A stretch of 64,000 nucleotides of DNA, taken from positions 2,179,565 to 2,243,564 of the forward strand of contig JACTAT010000026.1 of NCBI GenBank assembly GCA_014526335.1, read 5' to 3'. A program made the position numbers and the translations under genes. The DNA comes from Chrysaora quinquecirrha. Its lineage: Eukaryota > Cnidaria > Scyphozoa > Semaeostomeae > Pelagiidae. Shown in pieces: positions 45,501 through 54,500 of the stretch (position 1 is its first letter; each line of letters begins with the position of its first letter). The notes under the pieces are model-generated. The model was given only the letters and a program-made list of their open reading frames with translations. It was not told the DNA's origin and searched no databases.

Positions 45501-48500
45501 GTTGACCTGATCCCTTGCATTTGCAGAATTGCAAGATGCTCTCTATTTGAGAGTTATACAACCAGGAGAGGTCTCGAAATTTTAACCTCGGGCTTCCCGA
45601 TGATCTACCGGTTTGAGCTACCTGGCCACTAGACAGTCCATTTCGCCGGCATCCTGGCCCACATTGCCCATTCTAATCTGTACACGCAGGGGGGGGGCCA
45701 TCTTATCCACCCAGCGTAATACGGGCGTTGTACGTACAGGAGGATCATTGCTAGACAACACGGCTAAATTACAAAGTCGGAAAAATAATTTCAAATAACA
45801 TTCCGATGCTCCCAAATCTGCTACGCCGCAGTTAAAACTTCCATGTTCAGACACTTAGTAACTCGCTTAGTAACACGAGGGGTGTGTTATAGATAGAAGG
45901 AAGGTATAATAGATAGCGTTTAACACTTCTCCTGCACAAATAAAAATATGAACGAGTCAATAATGCGTTGTTTTTAACTAATTTATAAGTGAGAAATTAA
46001 GGAACCATGATCACAGCTCAAGGTGACAAATTTTAATTTTCATTATCACCTTCCCTCCCTTGGGCTTATTTGGGTATTTTCTCACGCCCTAACTCTCTCA
46101 ATCCGTTGTATCATTTGACCCAGTTTATGTTCACAGTCTTGCAAAGAGTATTTCGGCCATTTTCCTGTCGCAGCTGTTATTTTGTTTCTGCTTTTGGTGT
46201 AAAGTTTCTGAGACGATTAGTAGACCTTAGGCCTGTTTTCATACTTCGTGCCGTGTCGAGCCGAACCGAGCAGACTTTGACTGACTTCAGGCGGGTTGGC
46301 CTGGTCCGGCACACTTTGTATGAAACCAACTTCCCACTCGGCTGGACTGAGTCGTACCGTACGGCAAAGGCCCCTTGTCCAGGTCGATCTAGAGCGATGC
46401 GTGAAACCAGAAGCAGTCGCACCGTGTCGTATTCGACCGTATCCCAAGGAAAGCCTTGGTTGCAAAAAGGTGTTTGTCGATGAGGTGCCACTTGAAAATG
46501 CCTTATGAACAGGGATGCGTCAAGTCCAACCACAGTCGAACTGAATTTCTGTTTGTGCGACAAGACACGCCTCGACATTCGAAACAGGCCATACTATACT
46601 CTCCGGTGTATATAAGAAACTAACAATTCTTGGCTTATTAGACATGCTTCCACAAACAGCCCAGTTTTGCGTAGGATCCTAAAGGAAGGCATATTGAATA
46701 CACCTCTTATTCATGCGATGACTGAGCCAAAACAGAGGACATCATGCTGGGAATATTATTTGAAACCAACAGTATAAATGTTAGCATTTACCACACACTT
46801 TTCAAGGCCTACGTAATCTTGGCTTTGTCTAAGGCAATTATGCCAAAACAGTATTTCGTTTAGGCCTTCCTGATTTAAGACGCTATAGGATGCTGGGGGC
46901 TGGTATATGATGACCACATCGCTTTAAAATAGAGATAAGTTAATGCTGCTAAGCTAGTTAGGCCCGATGTAAATAATGGATTAGCAGTCATTTTTATGTT
47001 CGAAGAATTCGAACATATTGGTGTGGGGTGGCGTGTCACTAACTAACTAACTAACTAACTAACCAACGCTTGAACAATCGAAAACGTGTAACAATAGTAT
47101 AAGCATCTCAATAATGCCATTAGGGTCATTGTCTCGGCCATTTATGCGCAGTTTGCGGTTAGTTCTTCACAATCGTGGCCTGCAAGCACTTTTGTCAATC
47201 TGGGGTCATGTGACAATTGACTCATCCTTGTTTACTAAATGGAACTGGAAAATTGCCACCTTGCTTTGGTAAATGACATTTCACGCATTCTCGACATTTA
47301 TCAAAGAGTTTTGCCAAAGAGCGGCAATTTCAAAACAGTTTTCAAAACAAATCGTCATTATTATTATCCTCACGATGAAAATCGTCATAATAATAATAAT
47401 AATGATAATCATCATCATCATCATGATTACCATCACCACAATTGACGGTGTGCAACATCTAAAGGAACGCTACCACCACCACAATCATCCCTACAACCAT
47501 CGCCACGACCATCCCTTTCACCACCACCACAACCAACCCTACAACCATCACCTCGACCACCCCTATCACCACCACCACAACCACCCCTTCAGCACCACGA
47601 CCACCTCTACCACCACCACCACACCCACCATACCACCACAATCACCCCTACCAACCAGCATCATGATCACCCCTATCACCACAGCCGCAACCAGCCCTAC
47701 AACCATCACACCTCGACCACCCCTATCACCACCACCGGAACCACCCCTACAACCATCATCTCGACCACCCTTATCACCACCACCACAACCACCCCTACAG
47801 CACCACAACCTCCTCTACCACCACCACCATAACCACAATCACCCCTACCAACCAGCATCATAATCATCGTGGTCATCAACATCATCATCATAACCACCAC
47901 CATTATCATAATAATCATTATCATCATCGTTGTGCATAAACATCTTTCATCATTTGACCGAAATAGCTATATTCAACCAGAGTCGTTCTTCGAACATGCC
48001 CATAGGGCCCCTATGTTTGGAGAAGCGAAAGAGTTGATACAATCAGAATAGAACTCCACCGAGCCTCGGGTCAACCCTCACATCCTCTGCCTCTCGAAAA
48101 GATGACAGCTCAAACAACCTGATATGAAATCTGAGTTACACCGAGTTACACAGTGCTATAATGCATAAACCTTCATATCATTCCTATGTCCAGGAAGGCC
48201 GATTATACGTACAGTATACGTAACTACAATTGCTCCAGCTGCGTCGTGTATAGGTAGAAGTGAGTGAACGGCGGAACTTAGATTTATCGAGGCAAAGAGG
48301 AGCCTGCTTGAGGCTAGGAAACTCAGCAAATAGAGCATTGATGCATACAGCCAAAATTGTAAGAAAATTGACGTGCTTGGCTCCGTCTGTTATTCCCGAC
48401 CCACGAAGGCCCTTGATAAAGGAGAGATTTTTCTGCCTTAATATTTAATCGATTTCCCCCCTGCAAAGCCAGATATCCTACTGACAAGGAACAATGATTT

Positions 48501-51500
48501 ACTTGAGCTGAAATGGCTCTTTTCAATGATAAATAATGTGAAAAAAGAGTTCTGTGATTGTGCCTCTCTGCTTGCACATAATTCCCGAATTCCTTCCCTT
48601 TCCACTGTTGAGTTTCCGGAAAATTTCGTAATAATAGGCCATTCTCTTTAAGCATCCGGTTGAGTTTTGATAAACCGGGATGAATTGTCTCGTACGATCA
48701 CATGACATGAAATTTTAGCGTGGAAAAGTCCATGAATTGGGAAACGTTTCCTACATGACGATAAAACTGTAGAAACACAGCAAATGTTAGGCCAAAGGAT
48801 TGGTTCGGTTAGGCCATTCCACCATTCGACGTAGCCTCTTAATCATTTTACGTAATGGTAGGTTTTAATTAGCTATTTAATTATTAGCTATTACTAATAA
48901 TACCTACAGTAAATAAATTGATAATAATAATAATAATAATAATAATACGTTGCTGAGACACGAGGCTTATAATCGCAAAGTTTCGCATAATTGAATAGGG
49001 TGCGATGCAGCAATCTTAATAGAGGGAAATTTCCTGGGTTAAAAAATTTCAGTTCTGTCAAATTATCAGCGTAAACTCATTGCAATTTGAACTGGCTACG
49101 ATCTTTCTTAACGCGTGAACGAATTTCAACGAATCAACTCGTGATGTACCACAACGAATGTATACCACTCCTCAATGCTTGGTTGTTTGCAACCTCAGAC
49201 CCAACAAATAACGAACAAGCACTATTTTTAGGCATGCCCTTCAGAGCTGTTGAGGCTAAGCAAGTTAAAATTATGGCCTCTATTCTGTCATCATAAGAGC
49301 AATTTCGGGGACTGTACACAGGCCCAAATTGCAAGAAAGCCAAATCTCAGAGCAACGCTTGGGGTTCGTTTGACGTAGAAACTACAACATGGACGAGGCA
49401 ACGAGGATGCTCCAAACAAATTTCAGCTTGTCATAGCGACTTGAGCCTCGGAATGGTACAGAGACACAGGCAAGAGGATAGCCCACACAGGGAGACCAAA
49501 CACTCCCTCTTGCATTAACTCAAAATACAAGGAATTGCATTCTAATTTTCATTTCCAAACCACACTGTCGTAACTAAACAAAATGAAACCCTTTATTCAA
49601 AGCCGAGCCAAGAAGCTTTCCGTACAATATCAAATTGCAGCCAGTAAACGTGGCACTACAATCTATGCCGATCTCCGCAGTATTTTGCACTTCCTTGCGG
49701 ATACGCGATATTCTCTGTCGCATAGTTGGCACGCGTATTTCTATGGTAATTTTCCAGGCAATCTATTAAGGTATTATCCGGAATCGAATTCATGTGTTAC
49801 ATAAATTATGATCGAGGAAGTATTAAGCAGTATCTAATCGCCGATTTCTTGGCTTTAAGGAATCTTAATAATATGTCTGGTTTTCCAGACATCCCTTTAC
49901 GAGTACGAATATTTCCAGTCACTGCCACTTGATGCCTCGAGATTTTTCCGCTGTCTTTCCTGTACCGCTGATTCCTCGTGAAATATTTGGCGAAGCGATA
50001 ACGAGAGAGTCGCTTCTTCAATGGGCTGGTGGAGGGAAAGACGCGGCGGTTTTTCCCTTGAAGTAAGGATTTCAACATGGAAAACGCTAGGCTTATTACA
50101 TAAGTTCCAGTTATCGCCCACCAAATCGAGACTAACACAAGACGGAGATCGATCAAACTGGATTGAGCGGCGTCTAATCCAAGTTAATTTCATACCGCTT
50201 CATAAGCATCTTCATTTTATGCATCTTTATTTCATACCATATTAATTAGCGTCTTATCTCATATTGCATTCAATAGCACGTTCATTTCATACTGTATTCA
50301 ACAGCATCTTCGCTTTATGCTACATTTATTATCATCTCATTTTATACCATGTTCATAAGCATCTTCATTTCATACCGTATTTATCGGCATCTTCATTTCA
50401 TACCATATTCATTAACATTTACATTTCACAACATTTTCATTAGCATCTTTTTTAATACCGTATTCAATAGTACCTTTATTTTATACCATATTATTAAGCG
50501 TTTTTTTTTATAAGAAAGTTTTTTTGGGCCAGTATTGAAACTTTCTTAGATATTTCATGTTTTCAGTACCAAAACTTTCTTGTGACTTTCTTAGCAAAAA
50601 TTTTGGAATGCATTATTTCTAAGAATGCACAGTTTAAGACACTGTATACATTGCACACATACCACGTTTTTCAAAGAAAATAATCATTAGACTCGTTTAA
50701 TAGCAAGAAGAGCGACTGAACAGAAGAGCGAAAGTAACACACAGAACATTAGGAGGGAAAGTATAAAACAGAACTTTCTTAAGTTTCAAGAATCCAGTAT
50801 TGAACTTTCTTAAACATTTAAGATGTTGAGCACTACTTTCATATAAACAACTTTCTTATAAAAAACGTGTATCATTCCACAATACATTCGTTAGCAACTT
50901 CATTTCATACTGAATAGATTACGCTTTCGCTTCATACAAAATTCTTTAGCGCCTTTATTACATACAGTATACCTAGCTATAATATACATGACAAATAATG
51001 TTACACCATAGTATTCACTAGCACATATGTTTCGAACCGTATTGATAGAAAGACGAATACAAACTGATATATCACAAACGATACATCATTTTGTAATTGT
51101 ATCTCTTTAAAATATCTCAAATCAAAACAACTAAACTTGCATGATCTGTGAGAAAATGTCGTTTTCTAGATAGAAGTTTCAAGTAGCGTACTATTGGTCA
51201 AGTAGCGTTAGCATTGCATAATTAAACTCCAAAGGGTGCCAGACATTGTCTGGATTACCAATATAGTAGCGTGGGAATGAATCGATTGACAATAAATGAT
51301 AGATCGCTTAAATGTTATTGTTATTAGCTCTACTTTCATAAAAAAGTGAATTGCTACTAAGTTTCCTGCTTCGTCAATAGTTTCGTCGAAAAGCGCGCGA
51401 AAACATTGTCTACACTCGTCCAGGAATTTCAGGAAATGTTTTAATTAGAAAGTGGGTGGAGAGGGGTTGTAACTTTTTATTGTAAGGTAAAAAAGGTATT

Positions 51501-54500
51501 TGATCAGGCATAACAACTATGCGAGACTTTAGTCTGAGATGAAGTGGCAATGTCTTTTTGAAATACGACATAATTTTAGTACCGGATTTGTGACGTGCGG
51601 ACGTGCGAGCATCTTTTGAGTGAGTGAGCGAGCACGTTTCGCTAGAGTTCGGAAACTCTCTGCTGCTCTGTAAGACAAGGTACCGAATCCGATAGGGGTT
51701 CAGGCAGAGCGACCACTAAAAATCTGACAGCAATTCGTGACACGTTAGCTAAGGACTTAGAAACTACAGAGAGTATTTTAGAGGCATCGAGCTCGAGTGC
51801 CTGCTAAATTAACGAAGGAAGAGTGGATGCAGAAATCGACAGGCATTTAGGCAGAGCAGTCCCTTAATTGCACAGGAATTTATGACAAAACCTAGTTACT
51901 GTAGGCAAAATTGGACTGGCATTGTAAGGTGGGTGGCTACTAAATTAGAAAGCAGTTAGGCATGGTGAATACTAACTTAACATGAGTTTCGAGACAGGAG
52001 CTAAGAACGCAGACGCGCTACAGGCAGAATTAGGCAAGAATTTGAGGCTGGGTGGCTAGTGACTGACAAGGCATTTAGGTTGACTGGCCACCAAACAAGG
52101 CTGGCATTTAGGGCAACAGTGGCAGTAAATCAGACCAGCATGTACGGAAGGGTTTAGACCGGCATTTAGGCCAAGATATTTGCAGATTTTGAGGCCGAAT
52201 GATCGCTAAGTCAGACAAGCATTCAAGACCGAATGGGCAATGATTTATGTGGCTTTCTGAACAGGCATTTTGGCTTGGACTGCATCACTGCTATAGGCTA
52301 GTCGTTACAAGACGCTGGACGCTATATCAGATTTCCGATGTTACTTAGGCCAGAAAGGACATGAAATGACATAGCTAGACTGACCAATAGATTCGAATGC
52401 TTACTGGTAGGAGCTGGCATTATATTAGGCAATATGGCAGCATAACGATCTCTTAACGGAAAACAACACTGAGCGCTCCTTGATTGTGCATGAGCCATTA
52501 ACAGCAGTTTGAACTCGTGACGTAAGTCTGAAATTTGCGCAGCAGATAGAAAGCTCTTGAAGTCTAAAGATAGCTCAGTGTGAGGCATGCAAGGGTATTT
52601 TGCTTTATTCCAATACAGCTGTGGCCGCATTATAAATATGCGGTTGACGTGAAAAACAAGTTCTTTAATAGAAATTTCCTCAGCTCACGAGTTTTTCTGA
52701 ATCGCTTCCTCTGCATTGTAGAGAGTTCCTTCGAGGACAAGACCACTGACGTATTTATTTCGGTCTAAACATAACTACAAAGCGAATAACTGTATAAATA
52801 CATAGGGCTTTTTGTTGCGGAATCAAAAGCGCGCATAGATACACCGTTAGGTTGTTTCAATGAAAATCGCGCTGCGTCCGGAGTGCTTTTGTTAGTGTTA
52901 GATTTGCACCCCGGATCGCTTCCCGCTTTGTATGTCCTGATAACGGATCGCATAGAGAATCAAGAGATATGAGCCAGGGGGGGGTTCTTAAGCGAAAACA
53001 GACATCGGTTTAGCAAATAACTACTGTCGAATTAGAAAACCTCCGAATTTCGAATTTCACAATGAAACATACGGAGTTAGAGAGGACCTCGGAATCCCGA
53101 CTGTCACAACTAAACGCGTGTCTTTGGGAAACACGTGCTAGCACTCAACCAAACGGGGGCGTGATACATTTTTCGGTCGATTCTTAATTGGTGCGTGTAT
53201 ATTTTCAAAAATTCCGCCACTGGGTGAAGTTGATCTTTAACGTTCTTCCCTGTAGTCGATTCGAAATCGCCAGCTTTCAAGGAATGCTGACTTTCCCTTT
53301 CGTTCATTTCTACTACATTTCCTTGCGTTTCTGATGAGTTAGTGGTCATTAAGTGGCACTACTTTCAAGAAAACACCTCCTTTGTTAGATAGTTAGTATA
53401 TGATAAGAATTGTCCTTATGACGCGCCTCCTTACACCAAGCCGAGTGTCTTTAATAGAGACACTTGGGGCCCGTAGGAATTTAGCATGATAGGGCCTTAA
53501 CCAAAGTGAGTGGGTTCTACGGGGAAAGGGACTTTAGAGGAGTGGGAAAATATTTGAAATTATGCAAAAAGGCAAAAGAAACACAGTACGAAATTTTCGG
53601 GGGCCGCTTTTGGTCGGGGGGCTCTTAGCTCTTGAACTAAGGGAGCCTTTACTAAAGTTACGCCATTTGCCATAACTTAGCGAAAGGGAACTGATTTTTT
53701 TCCAGTGGAGCAGCAGCATATAGATTACGGTACCAAAGCAAAATTGCTTGTTTCTTTATCTATCTAGTTAGCTATCTAGAGATCTCTCAATGAATGTTGT
53801 TTACAATATCGTATAGGCTTGGGTTTAACAAACTGGGCATCACTGCGGAATCGTCAAGCTAAGGGACATGTTGTGCGAATTTTTGGAGCAGGAAACTTAT
53901 TGATCTCGGCGCAATTACAATAAAAAGTATTAAGTCAGCTAAACACAATGATTTATCACTAATTAGATATAAACTCGTAATTTGAACAGCGTGAACGTTG
54001 GTTTCGTTTCGCATAGAGCAGATGATCGGGGCCTAGCTATCTGAATTATTTGCCATGATTCGTATACGCAGGATATAGCCTTTTCCGCATTGTAGAAAAT
54101 TTCGATGGGATTTACATAAAGTCAGATGGAATCCACTGGCTTAGCATCCTTCAGTTTTAATCGCATTTTCAATTTCTTTCTACGCTTTTCCTCTCCTGCC
54201 TACCCAATTTCAATCTATCCTATTCGTGCTGGAGCGACAAAAATGTCAAAATGAATGAAGTTTCGTTAGTCCGTTGCCTTTCATACATCACAGCTAAAAG
54301 GGGTATTTCATGGACGCATAACCTACAAGAGATACCCTACAACTTGGCTACTTCATGCTTCATAGACACAACCTACATCCACCGCCTGTTAGCTTACTTT
54401 CTCCCCCCCCTCACCTTCTTGTGTCCCATCAAGCCTTAAACCTGTCAATACTGTCTTCTAACTTTTCAGCCCTGGCCAAACGATCAAAACATTGTTCGTC

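Noticed and set aside
46070..46578. Overlapping frames of 70-137 codons on both strands
   Set aside because: They overlap the TIR element at 46230-46590 and have no domain.
47239..47927. His/Pro/Thr-rich 196-codon frame and Gly/Val-rich minus frames
   Set aside because: Trinucleotide microsatellite inside an intron.
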